This document shows, piece by piece, positions 46,964-55,274 of a stretch of 64,000 nucleotides of DNA. The DNA is taken from assembly GCF_965213555.1 (NCBI RefSeq), contig NZ_OZ243890.1, positions 1,178,001-1,242,000 of the forward strand, in the 5' to 3' direction. The first letter of the stretch is position 1; every line of letters starts with the position of its first letter. A program made the translations under genes and the position numbers. A model generated the notes under the pieces. The model did not search any database, was not told the origin of the DNA, and saw only the letters and a program-made list of their open reading frames with translations. The stretch comes from Acuticoccus sp965213555 (GTDB taxonomy: Bacteria; Pseudomonadota; Alphaproteobacteria; Rhizobiales; Amorphaceae).

Positions 46964-46993
46964 AAGCCGAATCCGCGCTAACGGACCCGGCTT
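46964..46993 (-). terminator. Hairpin after the P63C gene, possible terminator
   Basis: Arms aagccg/cggctt and tccg/cgga with a small internal loop, lying 6 bases beyond the passenger gene's stop, inside the IS left end. No strong T-run. Confidence 0.35.
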
Positions 46994-46999
46994 GAGGTC

Positions 47000-48016
47000 T
47001 CACTCGCCCAGCAAATCGCCCTGATCGCCCTTCTGCGGGAAGCGCTTCTGGAACAGCTTCTTGAACTGGGTGACCGTGTCGGATACTGCCATCAAAGTTT
47101 GCACTTCCTGCACCTGCCGTTTCAGCTTCTCGATCCCGTAGCCTTCCGTCAGATGCTGGTGGAAGCGCGCGCGGCGGCTGCCCTTGCTGTTGATCTTCGG
47201 GTTGATGCGGTCGAGTTCCTCCAGAACCGCCCCGTTTTCCAGCGGATGGTAGACGTAGGTGCGGGTGAAGTTACCGAAGTGCTGGGGCCGGTTCTGGACG
47301 ACAACGCCGTTGCTCCGCTGGGTCAGGCTCTTGCTGCCGTAGATCCGGTTCAAATCGTCGTAGTAGGAGTCCGGGAACTGCTTCTCCCACTCGCGCTTCT
47401 CGTCCTCGATATATTGCTGAACGAGGATCCGGAGGGCCTTCGGGTCGCGGATCTGCTGGTAGCCGGTCGCCTCGTCGATGAGGGCAACGACGCCGATCTT
47501 CGCAAAGGCGCTCAGCAGGATCTGCGCCTGAACCGCCAGCCGGTGTTGCTGTTTGCTCAGTTTCCCATCCCGGTCGGCATTGGCGATGGCTTTCGCCACC
47601 TCCGCCAGCACGTCGGCCTCGTAGCCGTGGGCAAGATCCTGTGTCAGCGGCTTGAAATTGATAGGGTTATTGATATTTTCTTGCAGTTTGGCGGGGAGGC
47701 CGGATCCAAGCCCCTTGCCCTGCATCGTCTTCATAAAGGCGTTGCCGCCCTCCGACTTGAGTCCGAGGGCGCGGGCCATGCCGCGCTTGTGAAAGACGCG
47801 CCGGCCATCCTCCAGTACGTAGCAATCCAGCAGCAGATCCCCAATGGCCATTTGACCCTGGTGGGTGGCCTTCGGCAGTTCGATCTCCCCTTCCGGGGTC
47901 TGTTCGTCGTCGGTTACGTCTTCAATCTCCTTGGGGTCGGTGTTGATGAACCGCTCCAAGGCGTCATCGAACGGAATGTCGATGGCCAGCGGTCGCTCTT
48001 TCTTCGGGTCGGTCAC
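47000..48016 (-). CDS. P63C-domain protein (IS passenger gene)
   Basis: 338 residues starting at GTG 48016 (VTDPKKERPLAIDIPFDDAL). The first ~60 residues are acidic; the middle is helical; the stretch EKREWEKQFPDSYYDDLNRI followed by RPQHFGNFTRTYVYHPLENG is the P63C domain, known from phage and transposon-borne proteins with no established function. GTG overlaps the transposase stop by 4 nt, so its synthesis is tied to that of the transposase. The open frame reaches 48157, but that part is antisense-like. Codon use is less GC-rich than the chromosome. Role in transposition or host interference is unknown. Confidence 0.8.
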   Translation of the reverse strand: MTDPKKERPLAIDIPFDDALERFINTDPKEIEDVTDDEQTPEGEIELPKATHQGQMAIGDLLLDCYVLEDGRRVFHKRGMARALGLKSEGGNAFMKTMQGKGLGSGLPAKLQENINNPINFKPLTQDLAHGYEADVLAEVAKAIANADRDGKLSKQQHRLAVQAQILLSAFAKIGVVALIDEATGYQQIRDPKALRILVQQYIEDEKREWEKQFPDSYYDDLNRIYGSKSLTQRSNGVVVQNRPQHFGNFTRTYVYHPLENGAVLEELDRINPKINSKGSRRARFHQHLTEGYGIEKLKRQVQEVQTLMAVSDTVTQFKKLFQKRFPQKGDQGDLLGE

Positions 48017-48936
48017 GCGATCAGTTCCTTGTAGGTGAGGCGGCCAGCGGCCTGTTCGATGAGGGCGTTGAAGCGCTCGCCTTCGCCCATAGAGCGGGCG
48101 TTGAAGCGCCAAGTCATCTCGCCGACGTAGCGGTCCAGGTGCTTCGGCGACACCCAATGGTGGATCCCGATGATCTGGCGATTGAGCAAAGCCCAGACGC
48201 TCTCAATCGAGTTCGTGTGATTGTGGAAGTGCTGCACATACTGGCCCGCGCCGTGGTTCACGGTGTGGTGGCTGTAGGTGCCTTGGAGGCCGCGATAAGC
48301 GGCGGCTTCGTCGGTGTAAACGTTGGATCCGGGCGCGACGTGCGAGCGGACAAGGCCTTGCAGCGTATGCGACTTGGTGTTTTCCACTACGCCAGCCCGC
48401 AGTTCGCCGCCACGCTCGATCATGCCCATCACGACGGCTTTGCCGACCCCGCCGCGACCGCGATGGAGGCGCTTCGCCTCGTGCTTGTTGGCTTCTTTGC
48501 CGCCCACGAAGGTTTCGTCGACTTCGACCTGACCATCCAGCGGGCGGTTGAAGGACTTGGTGCGGAGGGCGTGGCGGAGGCGCTGGGTCATGAACCACGC
48601 CGTCTTTTGGGTCACGCCTAGATCCTTGGCCAGTTGGGTGCTGGCGATGCCCTTCTTGTGCGAAGTGATCATCCAGATCGCGAGCATCCATGTCCGCAGC
48701 GGGATCTTGGAGTCCTCGAAGATCGTCCCTACCTTGATGGAGAAGCGCTTGCGGCAGTCGCCGCACTTGTGGTTCCGGCGATCAGCGAAGTGATAGACCC
48801 GCGTAGATCCGCAATGGGGGCAGAACGCGCCGCCTTTCCAGCGGATGGCGGTGAAGTGATCGACGGCGGACTGCTCGTCCGGAAACGCCGTCATCATCTG
48901 AATGAGGGTGTTGAACTGCTTCTGCACCGGATCCAC
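48013..48936 (-). CDS. IS1595-family transposase
   Basis: 307 residues. N-terminal zinc ribbon C39-x2-C42 and C58-x2-C61 (FCPHCGSTRVYHFADRRNHK, then CGDCRKRF), a helix-turn-helix (ASTQLAKDLGVTQKTAWFMT), then the ISXO2-like catalytic domain: D140 in VEVDETFVGG, D209 in YTDEAAAY, and N242 with E245 in HTNSIESVWALL, the DDNxE set of IS1595 transposases. Full length and with all catalytic residues, so it may be active. Ends in a 4-nt overlap with the passenger gene. Confidence 0.92.
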   Translation of the reverse strand: MDPVQKQFNTLIQMMTAFPDEQSAVDHFTAIRWKGGAFCPHCGSTRVYHFADRRNHKCGDCRKRFSIKVGTIFEDSKIPLRTWMLAIWMITSHKKGIASTQLAKDLGVTQKTAWFMTQRLRHALRTKSFNRPLDGQVEVDETFVGGKEANKHEAKRLHRGRGGVGKAVVMGMIERGGELRAGVVENTKSHTLQGLVRSHVAPGSNVYTDEAAAYRGLQGTYSHHTVNHGAGQYVQHFHNHTNSIESVWALLNRQIIGIHHWVSPKHLDRYVGEMTWRFNARSMGEGERFNALIEQAAGRLTYKELIA

Positions 48937-48971
48937 GCCTTCTCGCTGTTGGATCTCGTTTAGGCGGAAGC

Positions 48972-49010
48972 GTGACCCAAGTCAAGCGGTTTGGGTCACA
49001 GACGTATATA
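48972..49010 (-). repeat. Right inverted repeat and subterminal palindrome of the IS element
   Basis: gtgacccaa (48972-48980) and ttgggtcac (48991-48999) form a 9-bp inverted pair with a 10-nt spacer; tatatagg follows at the outer edge. Likely the transposase binding site and upstream region of its gene. Confidence 0.6.
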
Positions 49011-49017
49011 GGTCCCC

Positions 49018-49272
49018 AATCTTGAGCATGACTGGATCGCGCGTGAAGGACACTTCGTCTTCGAGCCGCCGGGCGAGATCCACTCTCTCGCGATGACGGA
49101 CGAGGCGGATGAGATGATCACCTTCTTCCACAACGCGACGGCTCTCATCTCGATCGATGACGACGGCAACCCGACTGGCATGCAGGATGTCCACGCGAAA
49201 ATCACCCAATGCGACGCGCACTTTCGCAAGGTCGGGCTCGGTGCGGACTTCATCAAGCAGTTCGTAAGGTGA
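49018..49272 (+). pseudogene. Cupin dioxygenase (2,4'-dihydroxyacetophenone dioxygenase-like), 3' remnant
   Basis: 85 codons in one open plus-strand frame (NLEHDWIAREGHFVFEPPGE then IHSLAMTDEADEMITFFHNA, TGMQDVHAKI, GLGADFIKQFVR, stop 49270-49272). This is the C-terminal half of the cupin family that includes 2,4'-dihydroxyacetophenone dioxygenase and acetylacetone-cleaving enzymes; the EPPGEIHSL histidine is one iron ligand. The N-terminal half, with the other ligands, is replaced by the IS element, whose edge falls at the LEHDW codons. No start codon of its own. Clearly broken. Confidence 0.72.
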
Positions 49273-49332
49273 TCTGGCCTGACGGTTCATACCTTGACGA
49301 CGATTGCAGCACTGTCGTGCATCAATGGCTAG

Positions 49333-50058
49333 TCTTTCATCAAGGTCCCGACGACCGCCGGTACGGGCAGCGAGGTAAGCCGAGGCGAGCTCATAAGGCT
49401 CGACGACGGCCGAAAGGTTGGCGTCGGCGCGGCAGCACTAGTTCCTGACATTGCGCTTTGCGATCCGGAACTGACGGTGAGCCTCCCACGGCCGCTCACG
49501 GTCGGGACGGGGTTCGACACGATTGCCCACTGCGTTGAGACCTTCTGCTCCAACCGGTCCAACCTGCCCGCTGAAGGCATTGCCGTCGCTGGCCTCGAGA
49601 ATGCGCTTGGGAGCAAACGCAAAGTCGGCGCCCGACCGGACGACCTCGCTGCGCGCACCGATAGGATGTGGGCGGCGCTGTGCGGCGGCCTAGCCTTCCA
49701 GAAGGGGCTGGGCGCCGTCCACGCCCTCTCGCACCCGCTCGGCGCCCTCGAAGAGCCGAACCTTCACCACGGCACGCTCATCGCAGTGCTGCTGCCGCAC
49801 GTGCTCCGCTTCAATCGGGACGCAATCGGCAACAAATGGGAGCAGCTCGCGGGGATCCTGTGCGGGGATGATGCTGCTGATCCAGCCGCCTACAGGCGCG
49901 CGCTTGCCCACGACCTCGGCGTGCCAGCAGGCTTTTCGGCCATGGGTGTCCCGGCGGAAACCGACCCTGCCATTGCTGAACAGGCGGTGCGAGACCATAC
50001 GCACGCGACCAACCCTCGGCTGGCATCGAAACACGATTACCGGCAGCTCCTGCTCTAG
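49333..50058 (+). pseudogene. Iron-containing alcohol dehydrogenase, 5'-truncated
   Basis: A continuous frame opens after a stop codon at 49330-49332: SFIKVPTTAGTGSEVSRGEL, DIALCDPELTVSLPRPLTVG, DTIAHCVETFCSNRSNLPAE, VHALSHPLGALEEPNLHHGT, LLPHVLRFN. These are the coenzyme and metal-binding (His) motifs of group III Fe-dependent alcohol dehydrogenases. The N-terminal ~120 residues are missing, and only 60 bases separate it from the cupin remnant. The stop codon at 50056-50058 is the first three bases of a dispersed repeat, so the 3' end may also be altered. The rear part can be called as an ORF from GTG 49477. Confidence 0.78.
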
Positions 50059-50115
50059 CTCCTTGATTATGAGCGGTCTTCTTGGGGTTAGGTGGTTCCA
50101 CCTAACCCCAAACCG
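50056..50115. repeat. Dispersed palindromic repeat, copy 2
   Basis: Same element as 26942-27001 with a single difference (a/t after gatta). The 14-bp stem ttggggttaggtgg/ccacctaaccccaa and the outer agcggt/accgct arms (6 bp here) are intact. It provides the stop codon of the dehydrogenase remnant. The 189 bases after it, to 50304, hold no gene I can support. Confidence 0.85.
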
Positions 50116-50304
50116 CTCTAACGCAGCGCTCTATGGGAAGGCGACGCAAGCAGGGCACCGCTAACCCTCCGAAGGCGGAGGTCACAGCATTGAACCCCGC
50201 TGCTCGACCGCAACAGACCTAGCACGTCGGCGATCGAACCTTCGTGGGTGTCGTGGGACCGGGCAAGGACTGCCGAGCCGGCTTGCCCCTTGGGGGTCCG
50301 GCAG

Positions 50305-51477
50305 TCAGTACGCCTTGCCGCGGGCCGACACGGGCCACAGCGCCTCGACCTTGCCGTTGCGCACGCCGACGTACCAGTCGTGGACGTTGCAGGTCGGGTC
50401 GCAATGTCCGGGAACGAGACGCAGCTTGTCGTTCACCTTCAGCAGCCCCTGCGGATCGGCGATCACGCCGTGTTCGTCCGAGCACTTCACGTAGGTGACG
50501 TCATCGCGCCCGTGGATCACCGGTAGTCCGCTGTCCACCGACTGCGCCTTCAGCCCGGCATCGCAGACGGCGACGTCCGGCTTCACGTGGCTCATGATGC
50601 TGGTGAGGATGAACAGCGCGTTCTCCCACTCGCTACGGTCGATCCGGACGCCGTGCTCGTCGAGGATGCGGCCGTAGTCGGCATCCATGAAGGCGTAGGA
50701 GCCGCACTGCAGCTCGTTGTAGACGCCCGACGCGCTCTCGAAGCGGTACGACCCCGTCCCGCCGCCGGTGACGAGCTCGGGCGCCAACCCCGCGGACTCC
50801 AGGGCGGTCACCGCCTCCTTGACGATGGCGACCGCGGCATCGAGCTTCTCGCGCCGTGCCTCGTACGCCTCGAGGTGCTGCATCGCACCCTGGTAGGCTT
50901 GGAGGCCGGTGAACACGAGGCCCGGGGCGGCGTCGATGGCCCTTGCGATGGCGAGGACCGCGTCCGCTCCGGTCACACCGCAGCGGCCGGCGCCGCAGTC
51001 GACCTCGATCAGGCACTCGAGCTGGGTGCCGTGCCGCACGGCGGCCTGCGAGAGCTCGGCGACGTTCGTAACGTCGTCGACGCAGACGAGGATGCGCGCC
51101 CCCGATCGCGGCAGCCGCGCCAGGCGGTCGATCTTGCCCGGGTCGCGGACCTGGTTGGAGATGAGGACGTCGTCGATCCCACCGCGGACGAAGGCCTCCG
51201 CCTCCGACACCTTCTGGCAGCACACGCCCACCGCGCCGCCGAGCCGCTGCTGCAGCTTGGCGACGTCCACCGACTTGTGCATCTTGCCGTGCACGCGGTG
51301 GAGCATCCCGTGGGCGCGGGCGTAGTCGCCCATCTTGCGGATGTTGCGCTCCAGCGCGTCGAGGTCGAGCACGAGGCACGGGGTCTGGATCTCGGCCTCG
51401 TCCATCCCCGGAAGCGCGGGCACGTCGTAGCCGACCTCGAGGCCGGCGAGGTCGGCGGGCGTCGGCAGGGCCGTCAT
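50305..51477 (-). CDS. D-threonine aldolase-like PLP enzyme (DSD1/alanine-racemase fold)
   Basis: 390 residues from ATG 51477 (MTALPTPADLAGLEVGYDVP). The N-domain is an alanine-racemase-type barrel: TPCLVLDLDALERNIRKM, then RVHGKMHKSVDVAKLQ with the PLP lysine (K65 or K68). The C-terminal PGHCDPTCNVHDWYV carries the His/Cys metal ligands of D-threonine aldolase and D-serine dehydratase relatives. It should cleave or dehydrate a D-beta-hydroxy amino acid. The start overlaps the amidohydrolase stop by 4 nt; last gene of the long minus-strand operon. Confidence 0.85.
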   Translation of the reverse strand: MTALPTPADLAGLEVGYDVPALPGMDEAEIQTPCLVLDLDALERNIRKMGDYARAHGMLHRVHGKMHKSVDVAKLQQRLGGAVGVCCQKVSEAEAFVRGGIDDVLISNQVRDPGKIDRLARLPRSGARILVCVDDVTNVAELSQAAVRHGTQLECLIEVDCGAGRCGVTGADAVLAIARAIDAAPGLVFTGLQAYQGAMQHLEAYEARREKLDAAVAIVKEAVTALESAGLAPELVTGGGTGSYRFESASGVYNELQCGSYAFMDADYGRILDEHGVRIDRSEWENALFILTSIMSHVKPDVAVCDAGLKAQSVDSGLPVIHGRDDVTYVKCSDEHGVIADPQGLLKVNDKLRLVPGHCDPTCNVHDWYVGVRNGKVEALWPVSARGKAY

Positions 51478-52649
51478 GCCGCGGCGTCCTTCGCGCGGAA
51501 GGCGCCGGCCTCCTGCGGGTGCCACCAGCGCCCTGCGAGGACGACGCCCTCGGACACGATGCGCTTGTCGCCGGTCATGTGGACGCCCTTCACGTCCACG
51601 TAGTCGAACGCGCCGTCCTCGACGCTGAGGATGGTGGCGTCGCCGACGCTGCCGGGCTTGAGGGAGCCGAGCTCCTCGCGCTGCAACGCCTTCGCCGCAT
51701 TGACGGTTGAGGCGGCGATCACCCGGTCGAGGGGCATCCCGAGGCAGAGGAACTTCGACAGCGTCGTCACCTGGTCGAAGGCGGGGCCGTCGATGCATAG
51801 GGTGTGGACGTCGGAGGAGATCACGTCCGGCTCGAAGCCCTGCTCCAGCATGCCGCGGGCGGTGGCGTAGGCGAAGGAGCCCTTCCCATGCCCGATGTCG
51901 AAGACGACGCCTCGCTCGCGCGCCCTCAGCACGCAGTCCTTAATCCTGCCGCGGCCGTCGAGCGGCGTGTTGGGGAACGGGCGGAAGCAGTGGGTGAGGA
52001 CGTCGCCCGGGCGCAGCCGCTCCACGACCTCGTCGTAGCTCGGCGGCGGGTGGTCGATGTGCGCCATCAGCGGCAGTCCGACGGCGTCGGCCACCTGCAG
52101 GGCGGCGTCGAGCGGCGCGATCCCGGAGGTGCCGGAGGCGTGCCGACCGACGCGGACCTTGATGCCGACGATGAGGTCGCGGTTCGCCTCGGCGACCTCC
52201 ACCGCGTCGAGGGGCGCCATCATGCGCATCTCCTCGCTCTCGCCGACCATGACGTTGCGACCGAACGCGTAGATCCCGGCGTAGGAGACGTGGAGGTAGG
52301 CGAGGATGCGGACCTCGGACCGCTCGATGACGTGGCGGCGGAAGCCCATGAAGTTGCCGGGACCGGCGCTGCCGGTGTCGACCGCCGTCGTCACGCCGCT
52401 CGTCCGGCAGAACGCCTCGGCGTCGATGCCGAGGGAGGTGCCGCCCCAGTAGACGTGGGTGTGCAGGTCGATGAGCCCCGGGGTCACGATGTGCCCCGAG
52501 ACGTCGCGGACGTCGGCGGCGCCGGCCGTGTCGGCGTCGCGTCCCACCGCGGCGACGCGGCCGCCCTCGAAGGCGACGTTCGTCACTGCGTCGAGGCCCT
52601 GGGAGGGGTCGATGACGCGCCCTCCCGTCAGGACGAGGTCGTAGGCCAT
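51474..52649 (-). CDS. Amidohydrolase / deacetylase family metallohydrolase
   Basis: 391 residues from ATG 52649 (MAYDLVLTGGRVIDPSQGLD). TIM-barrel amidohydrolase: HTH at 63-65 in GLIDLHTHVYWGG, the probable carboxylated Lys in VGIKVRVG (about 162), PLMAHIDHPPP, and SSDVHTLCIDG with the catalytic Asp. It fits the dihydroorotase-like deacetylase group (EF_0837 type), members of which are often encoded beside PLP enzymes acting on D-amino acids, as here. Likely opens a cyclic amide or removes an N-acyl group. The gap to the amidase is 34 bases. Confidence 0.82.
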   Translation of the reverse strand: MAYDLVLTGGRVIDPSQGLDAVTNVAFEGGRVAAVGRDADTAGAADVRDVSGHIVTPGLIDLHTHVYWGGTSLGIDAEAFCRTSGVTTAVDTGSAGPGNFMGFRRHVIERSEVRILAYLHVSYAGIYAFGRNVMVGESEEMRMMAPLDAVEVAEANRDLIVGIKVRVGRHASGTSGIAPLDAALQVADAVGLPLMAHIDHPPPSYDEVVERLRPGDVLTHCFRPFPNTPLDGRGRIKDCVLRARERGVVFDIGHGKGSFAYATARGMLEQGFEPDVISSDVHTLCIDGPAFDQVTTLSKFLCLGMPLDRVIAASTVNAAKALQREELGSLKPGSVGDATILSVEDGAFDYVDVKGVHMTGDKRIVSEGVVLAGRWWHPQEAGAFRAKDAAA

Positions 52650-52683
52650 GGCGTCGCTCCCTGTTCGATGCCGTTCCGGTGCG

Positions 52684-54216
52684 TCAGTTGAGGGCAAGCT
52701 CTGGTCGGGGCGGATCGGTCACGATGGACGTGAGGTCGGGCCGCGCCGCGCGCAGCCGCGACAGGTCCGGCCGTGGCCGGCGAAGGCCGTCGATGCTGCC
52801 GAACGCCGCTTCGAGCGCGGCGGCGGCGTCGAGCAGCGCGGCATCGCCGCGGAAGGCGCCGACCACCTGCAGCCCGAACGGCAGTCCCTTGGTGTCCGTC
52901 CCGCAGGGCAGGACGATGGCGGGGTTCGTCGTCAAGGTGATGAAGTAGCAAAGGTTCAGCCAGTGGTAGTAGTTGCGCAGCGGCGCGCCGTTGAGCTCCT
53001 CGAGGTAGAGCTGCGTCCACGGGAACGGCGAGACGGGCGTCGTCGGGCTGAGGATGAGGTCGACGTCGCGGAACAGCGCCTGGAAGCGGCGGAACAGCGC
53101 CGTCTGCTCGGCGTGCGCCCATGCGGCGTCAGCGAGGGACATCTTCGCCCCCATCTCGTAGTTCGTGCGCACGTTGGGGCCGAGGAGGCCCGGGTCCTCA
53201 TCGTAGGTCGCCTTGTGCTTGGCGACGAAGTTGAGTGCGCGGATCGCGTCGAAGACGTCGTCCGCCCTGCCGAAGTCGAAGTCGAGCTCGTCGCAGGAGG
53301 CGAACAGGTGGCGCATCCGGCCGACGTTCTCGCGCATAAGGTCGCGGATCGGCCCGTCCACGGGGCACTGGCCGAAGTCGGTGGTCCACGCCACCCTGAG
53401 GGTGCCGAGGTCGACCGGCCGTGCCGCCGCCAAGCGGGCCACGTCGACGTCATGGGAGAGGGGATCGCGGGCGTCGAACCCGACCTGGCAGGCGAACAGC
53501 AGGCGCGTGTCGGCGACGTCGCGGCCCATGGGCCCGACGACCGAGATCGGCGTCCAGCCGAGCCCTCGCTCGGCCATGGGCACGAGGCCCGGCGAGGGTC
53601 GGAACCCGACGATGCCGCACAGCGCCGCGGGCGTCCGCAAGGAGCCGCCGGTGTCCGAGCCGGTGCAGACGGGCAGCATGTCGGTCGCGAGCGCTGCCGC
53701 GGACCCGCCGGACGAGCCACCGGCGTTCAAACTCGGATCGAACGGGTTGCCGGTTGCGCCCCACACCGGGTTGCGCGAGTTCGCCCCGGCGCCGAACTCC
53801 GGCACGTTGGTCTTCGCGGTCACGATGCCGCCGGCGCGGCGGACGAGCGCGACCATGGCGGAGTCCGCCGCAGGCACGTTGCCCTTGTGGATCGGCGAAC
53901 CGTGGGTCGTGAGGAGCCCCTCGGTCGCCTCGAGGTCCTTGATCCCCAGGGGAAGCCCGTGCAGCGGTCCCAGCGGATCGCCGGCGAGGACGGCCGCCTC
54001 GGCGGCCCGAGCCTCCTCTCGGGCGCGGCGGTACCCCTTCGCGGCGATGGCGTTCACCGCAGGATTGAGCGCCTCGATGCGCTCGATGCAGGCCTCCAGC
54101 AGCTCGACCGGAGAGACCTCCCTCGCCCCGATCAGCCGGCGCAGCTCGACGGCCGAGAGCTCCGGCAGGGACGTCCCTGCGGAAGCCGGGGCGAGGTCTT
54201 CGCGGGTCTCGCTCAT
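52684..54216 (-). CDS. Amidase (amidase signature family)
   Basis: 510 residues from ATG 54216. The Ser-Ser-Lys triad is visible: K93 in GLPLGIKDLE, the cis-Ser in NAGGSSGGSAAALAT (about 168-169) and nucleophile S192 in GSDTGGSLRTPAALCGIVGF. Hydrolyses carboxamides; substrate unknown. It has no signal peptide, so it acts in the cytoplasm on imported material. ATG overlaps the stop of the upstream ABC ATPase by 4 nt, strong evidence that uptake and hydrolysis belong together. Confidence 0.9.
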   Translation of the reverse strand: MSETREDLAPASAGTSLPELSAVELRRLIGAREVSPVELLEACIERIEALNPAVNAIAAKGYRRAREEARAAEAAVLAGDPLGPLHGLPLGIKDLEATEGLLTTHGSPIHKGNVPAADSAMVALVRRAGGIVTAKTNVPEFGAGANSRNPVWGATGNPFDPSLNAGGSSGGSAAALATDMLPVCTGSDTGGSLRTPAALCGIVGFRPSPGLVPMAERGLGWTPISVVGPMGRDVADTRLLFACQVGFDARDPLSHDVDVARLAAARPVDLGTLRVAWTTDFGQCPVDGPIRDLMRENVGRMRHLFASCDELDFDFGRADDVFDAIRALNFVAKHKATYDEDPGLLGPNVRTNYEMGAKMSLADAAWAHAEQTALFRRFQALFRDVDLILSPTTPVSPFPWTQLYLEELNGAPLRNYYHWLNLCYFITLTTNPAIVLPCGTDTKGLPFGLQVVGAFRGDAALLDAAAALEAAFGSIDGLRRPRPDLSRLRAARPDLTSIVTDPPRPELALN

Positions 54217-55274
54217 CGCGTTCTCTCCAGCGGGACGGGGTCTGCGCCGACGGGGCGGCGGATGCAGGCGACGTGGTGGCCGGCGGCGACCTCCAGGAGC
54301 GGCGGGTCGATGGTGCGGCACTCCGGGATGGCGAACGGGCAGCGCGTGTGGAAGTGGCAGCCCGGCGGCGGCTTGGCGGGGCTCGGGACGTCGCCCTGAA
54401 TGACCAGCCGTTCGCGCTTGCGCCTGGGATCGGGGACCGGCGCGGCGGCGAGCAGCGCCTCCGTATAGGGGTGGAGCGGCGTAGCGAACAGTCGCGCCTT
54501 GTCGGTGATCTCGACGATGCGGCCGAGGTACATCACCGCGATGCGGTGGCTGATGTGCCGCATCACGGCAAGGTCGTGGCTGATGAAGAGGTACGCGAGC
54601 TGGTGCTCGTCCTGCAGGTCGATGAGGAGGTTCAGGACCTGCGCCTGCACCGACACGTCGAGCGCCGAGACCGGCTCGTCGGCGACGATCACGTCGGGGT
54701 TGACGCTGAGCGCCTTCGCGATGCCGAGCCGCTGGCGCTGCCCGCCGGAGAACTCATGCGTGAAGCGCGTCATGGTCTCCGGCCTGAGGCCGACCCGCCG
54801 GAACAGCGCCGCGACCCTGTCCGTTCGCTCCGAACCCGACGCGATGCCGAAGTTCGACAACGGCTCACCCACGATGGACCCCGCGGTGAGGCGCGGGTTC
54901 ATCGAGGAGTAGGGGTCCTGGAAGATCGTCTGGATGCGACGCCGGTGCGGCCACATCGCGCCGCGCGACAGGGACGTCACGTCGACGCCCGCGAGGCGGA
55001 TGGTGCCCGCGGTGGGCTCGATGAGCTTGAGGACCGTCTTGCCGACGGTGGACTTGCCGCACCCCGACTCGCCGACGACGCCGAGCGTCTCGCCGCGCCC
55101 GATCGCGAACGACACGCCGTCCACCGCGCGCACCGCCCCCACCTCGCGGCGCAGGACGCCGCCCAGGATCGGGAAGTGCTTGACGAGGCCGTCCACCTCG
55201 AGTCGGGGCACGTCCGTTCGGCCGGTCACGCTGCCGGCCGGCGATCGGGCCTCCAAGGCCGCGGCATCGCTCAC
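54213..55274 (-). CDS. Oligopeptide/dipeptide ABC transporter ATP-binding protein (DppF/OppF type)
   Basis: 353 residues from GTG 55274 (VSDAAALEARSPAGSVTGRT). Walker A GESGCGKST, Q-loop QDPYSSMNPRLTAG, signature HEFSGGQRQRLGIAKALS, Walker B VIVADEPVSALDVS, and the C-terminal oligo_HPY extension with HTRCPFAIPEC, whose cysteines mark Opp/Dpp ATPases. Works as a heterodimer with the next gene. GTG overlaps that gene's stop by 4 nt. Confidence 0.9.
   Translation of the reverse strand: MSDAAALEARSPAGSVTGRTDVPRLEVDGLVKHFPILGGVLRREVGAVRAVDGVSFAIGRGETLGVVGESGCGKSTVGKTVLKLIEPTAGTIRLAGVDVTSLSRGAMWPHRRRIQTIFQDPYSSMNPRLTAGSIVGEPLSNFGIASGSERTDRVAALFRRVGLRPETMTRFTHEFSGGQRQRLGIAKALSVNPDVIVADEPVSALDVSVQAQVLNLLIDLQDEHQLAYLFISHDLAVMRHISHRIAVMYLGRIVEITDKARLFATPLHPYTEALLAAAPVPDPRRKRERLVIQGDVPSPAKPPPGCHFHTRCPFAIPECRTIDPPLLEVAAGHHVACIRRPVGADPVPLERTR

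Larger units (their letters stand above)
46933..49017 (-). mobile_element. IS1595-family insertion sequence with P63C passenger gene
   Basis: About 2.08 kb bounded by imperfect inverted repeats: the left end reads cctatatagctgtgtgaccc and the right end, inverted, cctatatacgtctgtgaccc, then aa and a cg-rich tail. It contains the transposase (48013-48936) and a passenger gene (47000-48016). GC is lower than the chromosome. No target duplication flanks it, and both neighbouring genes are cut at their 5' sides, so exact ends are uncertain by a few bases. The right end has an extra inverted copy of gtgacccaa at 48972-48980 facing the terminal ttgggtcac at 48991-48999. Confidence 0.82.
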
